Source: Hysterangium stoloniferum (Eukaryota; Basidiomycota; Agaricomycetes; Hysterangiales; Hysterangiaceae). Taken from it: 64,000 nt of DNA. Of the stretch, positions 10,900-21,039 are shown piece by piece. How positions within the stretch are numbered: position 1 is the stretch's first letter; each line of letters begins with the position of its first letter. Location: contig WHVD01000010.1 of the NCBI GenBank assembly GCA_015178975.1, positions 1,240,001 to 1,304,000 of the forward strand, given 5' to 3'. The position numbers and the translations under genes are program-made. Below the pieces are notes generated by a model that was not told the DNA's origin, made no database searches, and was given only the letters and a program-made list of their open reading frames with translations.

Positions 10900-12341
10900 G
10901 AGTCAAAAAACTGCCCCAATGAGTGATTATTTTGTTTGATTTATTGAGCAATGAGTTTTGATTGGAATTACATGATTTCTAAGTTAGTAGATAGCCAACA
11001 TGTTCTAGTATATCATATGAATTTTTCACAATTTTTGCTGATGTCATTCCTTCACACAATATCAATCTTTCTAAAATGCACAAACATTGGGGCAGTTTTT
11101 TGACCCACTGTAGCATTGTGTTTTGAAAATGAGAGATGGGGATAGAGTGTGATATATGTATGCTAAGTTACTGGAGGCTGGGGAAGGGTACTATTGGCAG
11201 GTCAGTAGGGAGATAGAGGGGGATAAGGAAAATCATCCTGGTGGCCATTCTTCCAAGTTTTCCCCTTATGATAAACTGTCAATTATCTGTCAAATCAGCT
11301 CTGGGAAGCTTGACAATGCTGTCCAAGCCACCTAATTCATAAATTCCATCATATCTAACTCTGTCACTCCTCAGACTGTTAGGAATGTGTTGAAGGAAGC
11401 TGGCTTTAGATCAGCAACAAAGAAGAAAGTCCCTATGCTCAAGGGGTCTCATCATCAGCAATGTCTAAAGTTTGCCCAATACCATGAAAATTGGACTATG
11501 GAGGACTGGAAGAGGGTGTTGTGGACTGATGAGACAAAAATCAATAGGATTGGGTCAGATGGGAAGGTATATGTTTGGAAGCAACAAGGAGAACCAGTAT
11601 CAGACAGGATCACCATACCAACTGTCAAACATGGAGGGGGGAATAACTTGATGGTTTGGGGGGGCTGGAATGGGGTGGGAGGCAGTGGGGAAGCTGATAG
11701 AGGTGCAGGGGAACATGGATGCAGTGCAGTATTGTGAGATTTTGGAGGAGGGAGTGGAGGAGAGCATTGAAAGTTTGGAGATGGCTGAGGATAAGTGGTA
11801 CTTCCAACAGGACAATGATCCAAAACATACCTCAAAAAAAGGCAGACCAGTGGTTTTCTGACAATAACATCATTCCTATGAAGTGGCCTGCCCAATCCCC
11901 TGATCTAAATCCCATTGAACACCTCTGGCAACACCTCAAGGCGAAACTCCAACAATATGACATACCACCCAAAGGAGTACATGAATTATGGGACAGGGTG
12001 GCAAAGGAGTGGACTGAAATACCACCAGAGACATGGCAGAAGCTAATAGAAAGCATGCCTAGGAGGATACAGGCAGTTTTAAAGGCAAAGGGGGGCCATA
12101 CAAAGTATTAGATTGTAAAATAATAGAGGGTCAAAAAACTGCCCCAATGAGTGATTATCCTGTTTGATTTATTGAGCAATGAGTTTTGATTGGAATCACA
12201 TTATTTCTTAAGTTTGTGGATAGCCAACATGTTCTAGTATATCATGGGAATCTTTCAGAATTTTTGCTGATGCCATTCCTTCACACAATATCAATCTTTC
12301 TAAAATGCACAAACATTGGGGCAGTTTTTTGACCCACTGTA
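10900..12341 (+). mobile_element. Tc1/mariner element with 210-220 bp palindromic end blocks
   Basis: Two near-identical blocks, 10900-11110 and 12128-12339, lie in direct orientation around a transposase pseudogene. Each block starts gtcaaaaaactgccccaatg and ends with its inverted copy followed by CCCACTG and TA. It sits inside LTR-B of Gyp-4. In an ordinary element the two ends would be inverted relative to each other, so the left block appears flipped or comes from another copy. Confidence 0.75.
11113..12111 (+). pseudogene. Tc1/mariner transposase, frameshifted and N-terminally truncated
   Basis: DDE transposase that would cut and rejoin element ends. Visible motifs: Leu-Trp-Thr-Asp-Glu (first Asp, about 11525), Phe-Gln-Gln-Asp-Asn-Asp-Pro-Lys-His (second Asp, about 11815) and Pro-Asp-Leu-Asn-Pro-Ile-Glu-His-Leu-Trp (Glu, about 11915), plus the C-terminal Met-Pro-Arg-Arg-Ile-Gln. 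Frame changes occur near 11690 and 11840. The DNA-binding N-terminus, about the first 35 residues, is absent. Stop at 12109-12111. Confidence 0.88.
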
Positions 12342-12615
12342 TTGACCTCATTGGAGCCCACAGGCTTTCTGACTGGCCTTCTGACCTATTGACCTATTGA
12401 CTACTCCCCAGACTCCCTGGGTTTTTTGTCTGCCTGTTTGAAATTGGACACCATGATCTTGTGAGGGTGCAGCCTATAAGCTGAAGCCAAGTCCTACTGG
12501 ATTATATGTGGGTTTCTCCAGAAACTCTCCATGAGCCTGCATGACCCTTGACATTTTTCATGCAAGTTAAAAATAAAAGATACAATCAATGTAGCATTTC
12601 CAGTACTCCAAATCC

Positions 12616-13260
12616 CTACTCTACTTCAACTTCCATCCCATTGGAAACTTCCATCCCAACTTCCACACTCTCCACCATTTTCTGCACCTCCCCATCTTCA
12701 CTTTCCAGTCTTTCTCCTGACACCCACCTTTTCTCAACCATGTCTGCCAACAGATCATTTGGCTCATCCTTTTCTTTATTGGCATACTTTTCAGAAACTG
12801 CAATAATAATAATGCTGACCATTACCTTTTCCAAGAACTCATTTTGTTTCCAGAAGTTTTGATTCAATTCCCGGAATCCCTTTTCTTGGATGTCATTATG
12901 GCACTCTAATGTTTCCCAAACCTCCATCAACTCCATCCCAATGAATACCATTGTGTTGATGGTATCTCTGAGGAGTCCAATGCTGGTATTATCATCCATG
13001 CTTGGCACTGCAGTTTCCATAGGCTTGGTCATTTCCAAGATTTCCATGATCACCATTTTTTCCACCTTCTCTGTTTTTTCTGCCTTTTCAACCTTTTGAG
13101 CCTTTTCACCTTTTGGAGTTTGCTTGATGGCAAGAGTGCATGGAATTTTGTTCACCACACAAGGGAAACAAGTTCTGCCCCAGCTTGCACATTGCTGACA
13201 TGGAATTTCATGGGCAGCCTCCATTCATTCCAGAGCCCTGGTCTTTTGTTTCTGTTTCAG
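12616..13260 (-). pseudogene. Third copy of the accessory gene: exon 3 open for 202 codons
   Basis: A 202-codon frame (13224-12616) has Cys-x2-Cys-x6-Cys-x2-Cys-x6-Cys near its start. This is the cluster of the Gyp-1 protein with the middle spacer and fourth Cys missing. A Lys/Glu heptad-like stretch and a mixed charged C-terminus follow. Upstream on the same strand, 13260-13228 reads Lys-Gln-Lys-Gln as at the start of exon 3 in Gyp-1, then a TGA. No exons 1-2 are found; a pol fragment abuts instead at about 13261. The region is CpG-poor, so the copy is old, yet this frame has stayed open. Selection or chance cannot be separated here. Confidence 0.6.
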
Positions 13261-13920
13261 ATATTGTTAGGAACACAAGGCTCTAACATGGAAATGTGGA
13301 AAATGGGATGAACTGCTTGCATACTGTTGGGAAGTTGGAGAGTCCAAGAAAGTGAGCCAGCTTGTGCTATGATCTCAAAAGGACCTAAGAATTTCTTGGC
13401 AAGTTTTTTTAAAGGTTGGGTAGTTCAGAAGAATTGAGCTTTTACAAAAACATTGTCTCCAATCTTGAAGTTAGGAGAAGAAATAGCTTTCTGAAGTTCC
13501 TGGTGTAACTCATCAAGATCAGTAATAAATTCTTGAGCACAAGTAGATGCAAGATCTCATTTGGGATGTACTGCAATATTAGGATTGTATCCTTTATTGG
13601 CAAAAAAGGGAGAGATGCCAGTGGTATTTGGAGAGTTATTGTAAGTGAATTCCATGGGTGGAAGAAGGGATTTCCAGTGGTCCTGCTGACATGTAGTTGC
13701 AGTAAATGCTGAGGTATTGTTCCAGGGTTTGGTTGATATGCTCCATTTGTCCATCACCTTCCAGATGATATCCCAAGGTGAAGTGTAATTTCATATTGAG
13801 AGCTTTTCCAAGAGCCTTGAAGAAATGGGAAATGAACTTGGGACTCAATTGGAAGTTACATGAGATGGAGGACCATGTTTGGAAAATACATAAATGATGA
13901 AAAGTTCCACTAGTTGCAAA
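13261..13920 (-). pseudogene. Integrase C-terminal fragment of a chromovirus pol
   Basis: The minus strand matches the integrase core end and the region before the chromodomain: Pro-Phe-Phe-Ala-Asn-Lys-Gly-Tyr-Asn-Pro near 13600 and His-Ile-Ser-Met-Leu-Glu-Pro-Cys near 13275. It stops abruptly where the chromodomain should begin and is joined to the accessory-gene exon on the same strand. In Gyp-1 and Gyp-2 these two genes lie on opposite strands, so a rearrangement occurred. Confidence 0.85.
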
Positions 13921-13931
13921 CTAAATACAAG

Positions 13932-14464
13932 TGTGATATTCTCAAGTCATTAGAACTTCCATTCTCCCACTCCTTATCTTGCCCTCTCTCTTGTTTCTTT
14001 TTGTGTTTTGGTAGCCTTGTTAGTGTTGCCCTAACAGAAGATTGAAACTCTCATAACAACTCTACCATTTATCTCTCTCTCTCTCAACAACTCCTCACAT
14101 CCAATTCCCTTTCCTCCATTCTATCAACCTCTCAGGCTCTGTGTACTGTCAACCAATCTCTCTTATAGTGTGTGTGACTTTAGTAGATAGGAACACCAAC
14201 TGTTGGGGCTGATCCTTGTACAAGGCAGCCTTTAGTTCTCCAGAAAATATCCAGGTAGTCATCCCTGTGATTCTGGGAATAAGCCAGAGTGCTGACAACT
14301 GGGTGTTCAGTAGTTAGCTAGTCTTTTTTAGTTTACAATAGTTACAGGAGTCAGACCTAGGACACTTCTGTAGCTAGTTTTCTTCTCCACACACAGTCCT
14401 GAGGGCAGACCAGTACACATCCTATCCAATTGGACCCCACCTCTCTCTTTTTTATTACAGATAC
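13932..14464 (+). other. Probable LTR and leader of the element whose gag follows
   Basis: Starts TGTGATATTCTC just after the pol fragment ends. It has a pyrimidine-rich middle (ctctctctctcaac near 14080) and a cttttttattacag stretch right before the gag ATG at 14465. The LTR end and primer site could not be fixed. No second copy exists in the window to confirm it. Confidence 0.4.
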
Positions 14465-14757
14465 CATGGATAACCCTACCCTTCTATTGAAGAACTGCAG
14501 CAGAAGATTATTCAGATGCAGCAGCTTTTAGCCAGTCTCTCGCTATCATCATCACCCACCCCACCAGCCAAAACTTCAAGGTAGCCACTCCAGATTCCTT
14601 TGATGGCTTGCAACAGAAAACAGACACCTTTGTCACACAACTCTACCTTTACTTTCATGGGAAGAGAATACAGGATTACTCTGATAGGATAATCTTTACA
14701 CTATCTTACATGAAAGGAGGGACTGCTGAACCTTGGGCCAGGCTCAAAGTAGAGGAG
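14465..14757 (+). pseudogene. gag of a separate gypsy element, 5' half, split by Gyp-2
   Basis: Starts ATG at 14465. After early frameshifts (near 14490 and 14580) it reads Val-Ala-Thr-Pro-Asp-Ser-Phe-Asp-Gly and continues as a capsid-type gag up to Lys-Val-Glu-Glu. The sequence is cut there by Gyp-2 and resumes in frame at 25701 after the AGGAG duplication. It differs from the Gyp-1/Gyp-2 gag, so it is another gypsy lineage. Confidence 0.85.
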
Positions 14758-15951
14758 TGTTAGGGTACATACACAGCAGGTCTCCAGAGAAACCCATGGA
14801 ATATCTGGTAGGACTTGGCTTCAGCTTATAGGCTGTGCCCTCACGAGATCGTGTTGTCCAATTTCAGACAGGCAGATGGGAATCCCAGGGAGTCTGGGTG
14901 GGGGTTGTGGGTCGAGGGGTTGTGGGTCGGAGGTCGGGGTCGTGAGTCGAGATAGGTAAGAGAGATAGATGCGCCAGAGCCCATGGGCTCCAACTAATGT
15001 GAGTGGTGTGATTCAAGTAGGAGTTTAGAGTGGAAAATGTATTAGATTACTGGGGGAAATCTAAGCTGATTTTCTGACTGGATTGTATGTACAACATCTG
15101 CCAGTTTAAATAGACCGTGGAGTGAATGACATACCAAATCCAGTAATGATGAAATGAAATGAGCAAAACATAAAACAGGAATAGTAAACACCAAGTTTGG
15201 TGTTAGGAATGGGACGGAACAGAGTGGAGTCTGAATAGTGACAAATCATAAACCATAACAGGAAATGGAGTGGGAGCAGAGTCCGAATTGTGACAGGTCA
15301 TTTGACTAAAATGGGAATGGGGCTCTGTTAGAGAGGTGATGGGTTTTACGAGTGGGGTCCGGTGACTGATGTGTGGGACGAGGTCGGACATAGACAGGGA
15401 TGGAGTCCAGTGGGTTTTCCGGTGACTGAAACACAATGTAACAAAGACACTGGAGGCACCTCAAGGTTTTTGGAGTTGGAGAACCTTCCAAAAATCCTAC
15501 TATTTGGCCAAATTTTCTAGGAATTCTTTGAACTGATAAATGTTTTGAAAATTTCAAGTTTTAGTAGGATTTTCCAAAGTGGAAAATCATATTTGAAAAC
15601 TTTAAATATTTGTATCAAAAAACTCTGACTACTGATGTTTCCTCAGATTTTGTGATACAAATATTCAAAGTTTTTAGATATGATTTTCCACTTTGGAAAA
15701 TTCTACTAAAACTTAAAATTTTCAAACAATTTATCAGTTCAAATAATTCTCAGAAAATCTGGCCAAATATTAGGATTTTTGAAAGGTTTTCAAACTCCAA
15801 AAACCTTGGGATGCCTCCAGTGAGATGAATGTAGACAAGTCTGACATATGGAAGTCTGGTGGGAATTCCGGTAAACTGATAATGGGTGCATATAGGGTGC
15901 GGGTGCATATAAGTTAGTGCCCGGAGTCCAGCAGGATTTCCGGTCGTAACA
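14758..15951 (-). repeat. LTR-B, 3' LTR of Gyp-2 (1194 bp, about 816 bp without insertion)
   Basis: Plus-strand ends are TGTTAGGGTAC and GGTCGTAACA. Compared with the other LTR copies it carries a 375-bp foldback insertion at 15448-15822. It holds the conserved U5 block at about 14805-14845. Confidence 0.95.
15448..15822. mobile_element. CACTG-ended foldback (MITE-like) element with 3-bp duplication
   Basis: Starts CACTGGAGGCA and ends TGCCTCCAGTG. The two arms are inverted repeats over most of the 375 bp, with a short centre near 15630-15650. AGA flanks both sides (15445-15447 and 15823-15825), and the partner LTR at about 25570 gives the empty site. A CACTG terminus with a 3-bp duplication fits the CACTA (CMC/EnSpm) superfamily, but the near-complete palindrome is closer to a MITE. 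No coding capacity. Confidence 0.85.
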
Positions 15952-15966
15952 GTACCCTCCCTTTAT
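15952..15966 (-). promoter_or_regulatory. Polypurine tract of Gyp-2
   Basis: On the minus strand AAAGGGAGGGTAC lies immediately before the 3' LTR, the position from which plus-strand DNA synthesis is primed in LTR elements. It fixes the orientation of the element. Confidence 0.75.
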
Positions 15967-16174
15967 GCCGAAGTCCCAAAGAGGCTCTAGACCTTGATAA
16001 GGTTCTTGTCGGCTATGCACATGTGTCAAAAGTCATGTCGGTTACACGTATGTGTCAAGGAGTCATGTGATCTGGAAGGTAAGGTTCAAACACAACAAGC
16101 CTATATATAAATTTGAAAAAATAGAAATTTCTTCTTCTTTATTACCCCCATCTTCGACAAACAGGTCCCAAACC

Positions 16175-17139
16175 AATGCCGCACAAAGCAATGCTGACCA
16201 CCAGGCCCTCCATGGGCAATCTTTATCGGGCGCCACTCACTGCTGCCCAAATTTTGGCACAGTGGGAGGAGCAACAATGACAATGGGAGGAGGCCAAAAA
16301 AGAAGCCAGGGAGGTTGAGGAGGCCCTGGGTAGGGAGTACCAGGCGGCTTTGGTGGTGGAGGAAGCAGCAGAGGAGAAGAGGAAGAGGGATGAGGAAGAG
16401 GCTGCACAGGTTGCCATGGAGAAATCCCAGGTGGCTGCGGAGAGGGCCACAGTAGTCGCAGGCAAGATAAGTCCCTGTTCAACTTGTCTTTTTTTTATTA
16501 TTTTTAACTTGGCATTTTCAGCACAAGGTGACAGAAGTTGAGTCAGAGTCTGAGGGGGAGCTGGAGAGCCCCCAAAAGGTAAGCCTTGGGTCTGTGGGAG
16601 CTTCCAGGGAACTAACCATATCAACAGAAAGCAAGGAAGGTGGTACTGATCTGCCTACCGGCTCGGAATGACCTGTGGTGTTCCAGTTGTAATGACCAGA
16701 AAACTGAGTGCAATCGGAAGTCCAGCCAGGGCCCAGGGTGCTATCAGTGTGTGCACCTCAAAGCGAGGTGCTCGCTCATTCACAAGCAGCCCATGGGGTC
16801 TGGGGCACAGGACAATGGCAGGTCGGATGGGTATCCGGCCTGGTGGAGGTTTTAGGATGGATCGCCGATGGCATAGAAGCCCAGAACATGTTGCTCTGGA
16901 AGAGCAACAAGGTGCATGTGGTGATGGCCACTGATCTCCACACACTCTGCTCGGAACATTATAAGTTCTTAGTGGAGTATGCCAGTTTTGTATATGAGGA
17001 GCCGGAGGCCAGGAGTTCTGAGGATGCCGGTTCAGATGAGGATGGGGTGCCCGCAGAGGTAGCGGAGCTACCCAAGGAGATGGCTGAGGTGGGGAAAAAG
17101 GAGGCAGGGAAAAAAGATAGCCCCATAAATGCAGACTGA
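16175..17139 (+). pseudogene. Zn2Cys6-like accessory gene of Gyp-2 (antisense to pol)
   Basis: Three exons: 16175-16466, 16522-16578 and 16628-17139. Exon 1 starts ATG at 16175 and is Glu/Ala/Gln-rich, very likely coiled coil. Exon 2 is acidic and starts His-Lys like its Gyp-1 counterpart. Exon 3 has Cys-x2-Cys-x6-Cys-x9-Cys-x2-Cys-x6-Cys, then about 90 residues ending in an acidic/Lys tail. Defects: TGA at about 16276 in exon 1, a first donor reading ATAAGT where Gyp-1 has GTAAGT, and a frameshift around 16800-16850. The gene stops 190 bp from the pol stop of the same element, tail to tail. Role unknown. Confidence 0.72.
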
Positions 17140-17329
17140 CAAGTAAAAATAAAACTTGATAATTTTTGAACATAAAGTAAAGCATGAAAAACATAAGAAT
17201 CAAAGTCCGCAGGAAATCTGCTTAAGGACTTGAAAAACATGTCAGAACCTGTAAAAGCAAAGAGAGACATAGGGGGACAGGGAATAATGTAAATGAGTCC
17301 AAACGTAATACGGGGTCTGCAGAGTGTGG

Positions 17330-20300
17330 TCAGAGAGATGATAGTGGTCCAGGTTTGAGTGGGTAAGCTGTATGAAAGTCAGTAACAATTTCCATGGCAT
17401 TACCGAGTTCTGTGGCCAAAATCCATGAGGTTTCCTCATCGGTGCCCTCGTAACCCGCCTACTTGACTAAGTAAAGCAGTTTACAAGTGCATCGACACTT
17501 GTCAATTTTCAAATCTAAAATTTGCGAGATTTCAAACTCGGGTTCTCCATCAATAATGACCGGAGGAGGCGGAGATTGCACGTGATCTGGGATAGTGTTA
17601 GCAGTACAAGGTTCTAACATAGAAATATGAAATACCGGGTGTACCACATGCATGCTATCTGGAAGCCGTAGGGTCCAAGAAACTGAACCTACTTGTGCAA
17701 TAATTTCAAACAGACCTAAATATCTTTCAGCAAGCTTTTTTGATGGACGGGTAGTCCAGAAGAATTGAGCTTTGACAAAAACACAATCACCAATCTTGAA
17801 GTTTGGTGGCAGGATCCGGTGTTTGTCCGCTGAATGTTGGTATTGCTCTTGGGTGGACTTTATTGCAGTCCGGAGTTCCTCGTGGAGGTCTGTGGTGAAC
17901 TCTTGAGCACGAGCAGAGGCGAGATTTCATTCTGGATGTACTGTAATATTTGGATTATATCCTTTATTTGCAAAGAACAGGGAAACACCAGTAGTGGCCA
18001 AAGGTGCATTGTTGTAAGTAAACTCTGCAAGTGGTAACAAGGATTTCCAATTGTCCTGTTGGTAATTGCAATATACGTGGAGATATTGTTCCAATGTCTG
18101 GTTGACGTGTTCAGTTTGTCCGTCACCTTCCGGGTGATGTCTGGACATGAAATGTAATGTCATGTCCAAGGATTTCCCAAGGGATCTAAAGAAGTGAGAT
18201 ATGAACTCTGATCCTTGATCGTAAGTCACGTGGGATGGAACTCCATGCTTGGAAAATACATGGATAATAAAAAGTTCCACTAACTGCATGGACATAATTG
18301 TATCATAAGTAGGGATGAATATACCTTGTTTTGAGAATCTGTCAACAATGACTAGAATGGCGGAAAAGCCTTCGGAATGTGGTAGGTGTTCAATGAAATC
18401 CATAGAGATAGAATTCCACGGATGTTCCAGTACCGGGAGTTGTTTCAAAAGGCCGTATGGCTTGTGTCACTGAGATTTCGAGTGGGGACAAGTAGTGCAA
18501 GATTTACAATAGTGCTTAACGAATTCACAGAGTCCGGGCCAAGTATATTCTCTTCTTATTAATGATAGAGTTTTGTTGTACCTGAAATGTCCTGAGAGTG
18601 GATGATCATGTTTGTATTGAAGGATCCTGAGGCGGAGGCCATCGGAGTCCGGTACATAGATTTGATCGTCAAGTCTAATGAAACCTTGCTGATAAAGAGA
18701 CCACCGAGGTTGGTCGGGGTCCACGGGATTGTCAAGGTGAGCTTTAGTTATCGGGTCTAGTGGAATTGCCGATAGAATATCTTGATGTAACTTCTCAATA
18801 TCCATAATGATAATTCCACGGACAATGGGATTGATGAGGAAAGTTGCGCAGACTGATGTGGTAAGTTGTTGATTCGTGAAAATAGGTTTCAGGTTGTGCA
18901 GGTTTACCATGGCATAGTCGTTGCTCCCCTCTTTAGGATAGACGTCCCATCGTCTAGTTAAAGCATCGGGTTTGCCGCCGAGATGGCTGGGTTGAAAGTG
19001 GATAATCATATTGAAGGCAGATAGATATTCAGACCTGCAGGCCTGCCGGTGGGTCAAAAGTTTTGTGGTAAAAAAGTATTCCAGGTTTTTGTGATCTGTT
19101 ACAACGTCAATAGGAGTTCCTGAGCCTTCCAAATAGTGTCGCCATGCTTTGAAAGCTGAAAAGATTGCCAGGAGTTCCTTATCATGAACATTGTAGTTGA
19201 GCTCTGCTCCGGTAAAAGTCCGGGACAGAAAAGCCACGGGGTGGACTTCTCCGTCGGAGTCCTAGATAGACAGAATGGCTCCAAGTGCATAATCCAAGGT
19301 GTCCATTTCAACGATGAGTGGGAAGTCCAGTTTCCAATGTGACAGAATAGGAGCTGAGGAAAAAGAATTTTTTAAAAGATTGAAAGCTTTTTGACACTTA
19401 TCATTAAAATTCCATGGAGTATCCTTACATGTAAGACAGGTAAGGGGTACCGTGATATCGGAATATCCATGGATAAACTGTCAGTAAAAATTGGCAAAGC
19501 CAAGGAAGGATTGTATATCTTTAACTTTTCAGGGTTCAGGCCAATCTTTGATGACTTGCACTTTAGTTTCATCCATGCGGAGTCCGTCAAGTCCCATTAT
19601 GAAACCTAGGTATTCCACAGAGTCCATGTCAAAAGTACATTTTTTGCCATTTGTGAATAAACCATGTTGTCTGAGTCTCCAGAGAACTTCACAGACTTGT
19701 TTGTCATGTTCCATGGGATTCTCAGAGTAGATAAGAATGTCGTCCAAGTAAACAATAATGCATACATCGAGCATGTCAGAGAAAATGTCATTGATAAAAT
19801 GCTGAAACACAGATGGAGCATTGGTGAGTCCAAAGGGCATCACCAACCACTCAAAGGCCCCATAGGGGGTTCTAAAAGTGGTTTTCCATTTGTTGCCTGC
19901 AGCAATCCAGACCAAATGATAGGCGTGTTTGAGATCTATTTTGGTATAAATCCGGGCATTCTGCGTAGCATCGAGCAGATCAGATATAAGTGGGAGTGGG
20001 TCCTTATCCTTTTTGGTGACAGCATTGAGTCCTCTAAAATCAACACATAGTCAAAGGGATCCATCCTTTTTTCTGACAAACAGAACAGGTGCTCCAAAAG
20101 GAGACTTTGAAGGTCGGATAAAACCTATGGACAAATGTTCATCCAGGAAATCGCAGATTGCAGAAAGTTCTGTGGACGAGAGCAGGTAAATATGTCCTAG
20201 GGGTGGCTGGGTGCCGTCTTCAAGATCAATTTTTAAGTCATATTCTCTGTGGGGCGGAAGCCGGTCAGCTTTCTGCTTGCTAAAAACATCCACAAAGTCA

Positions 20301-21039
20301 TGATATTTCTCTGGGACACCTTCTAGGTCAGCGGCTTGCTCAGATTCAGATACCGGAGTTGAAAAACATCCAGTTGCTTCATCAATTTTTAAGTTGATAG
20401 TGAATGCCTGGGACCTGTCCATTTTTGAAGCTCTAATAAAAGCTGCAGCATTAAAGAAATAGACGGAGGTGCTGTGGGTTCCAGGGAAGCCATGGGTGCC
20501 GTAGGGATCACAGGAGTCCTCAAGACTGCAGGTGCCGGGAAGGCCATGGGTGCCATGGAGGCTGGGACAGGTGCAGATTCCTCGGCTGCCACAGGGGTCC
20601 GGAATGTTATACTGTTAGCTATCCAGTCAATCAATGGATTGTAGCGGGTAAGCCAGTTGTGTCCAAGGACCACCGAGCAACTTGAGTCTAACTGGGTCAC
20701 ATAGAAAGTGACCAATTGAGATGTTCCACATGGGAAACAGATGGATAAATCACAAGCTTGGTAACAACCGAATTACTTGTGCCATCGAAGAGGCGGAGGC
20801 TGATGGGATTTATTGGGTAAGTTGACAACAAATGTTTTGTGTGAATTTTGTATCTAAAAAACAATGAGTCGAGCCAGAATCTATAAGAGCTGAAAAAATG
20901 AATTTTGGAATCATATTAGACATAAGTTTAATGAAAAATGAATCAGAATGTGAAAGAGCGGATGCGTTGAGACAGGTAAACTCTTGAATGTGTGGAGAGG
21001 CAATGCAACCCCCAACCTGCATGGAGTCCGCAGGGTTGC
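17330..21039 (-). pseudogene. pol of Gyp-2 (protease-RT-RNase H-integrase-chromodomain), broken
   Basis: Protease Asp-Ser-Gly-Ser-Thr-His is near 20870. RT spans 19530-20110 with an intact Tyr-Leu-Asp-Asp near 19755. RNase H region 18960-19310; integrase zinc finger 18480-18640; core 17930-18450 with the expected Met-Asp-Phe-Ile-Glu-His and Pro-Glu-Gly-Asp-Gly-Gln; chromodomain about 17390-17560; stop at 17330-17332. Disabling changes are mainly point mutations: TGA for Trp near 20050, TGA for Arg at about 19530 and 19482, a stop near 19265, and TAG for the chromodomain Trp near 17460. Less decayed than Gyp-1 and far less than Gyp-4. Confidence 0.92.

Larger units (their letters stand above)
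6666..12552 (+). mobile_element. Gyp-4: old CpG-depleted chromovirus, 5' part outside window
   Basis: Plus-strand pol (6666-9568) is followed 85 bp later by a decayed family-B LTR (about 9654-12552) as 3' LTR. Gyp-1 interrupts it at 6665/6666, so its gag and protease lie left of the window, if present. By eye the 2.9 kb of pol holds only a handful of CpG dinucleotides, whereas Gyp-2 of the same LTR family is rich in CpG. There is no room for the accessory gene between pol and LTR, so this copy lost it or never had it. Confidence 0.85.
9654..12552 (+). repeat. LTR-B, decayed 3' LTR of Gyp-4 with two later insertions
   Basis: Matches the reverse complement of the LTRs of Gyp-2 and of the solo LTR at 57641-58452. 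It starts TATTAGGACCAG (from TGTTACGACCGG by CpG loss) and ends CCTTGACA. It contains a 123-bp tandem repeat, a solo LTR-F (9957-10364) and a mariner (about 10900-12341). LTR sequence resumes after the mariner near 12345 and includes the conserved U5 block at about 12465-12505. Confidence 0.75.

Noticed and set aside
11455-11895. 146-codon minus-strand frame over the mariner transposase
   Set aside because: Opposite strand carries the DDE motifs; this frame is a shadow.
16655-17203. 182-codon minus-strand frame opposite the Gyp-2 accessory gene
   Set aside because: Shadow frame of the accessory exon 3; no motif, low-complexity Pro/His content, and the plus strand has the conserved cysteine cluster.
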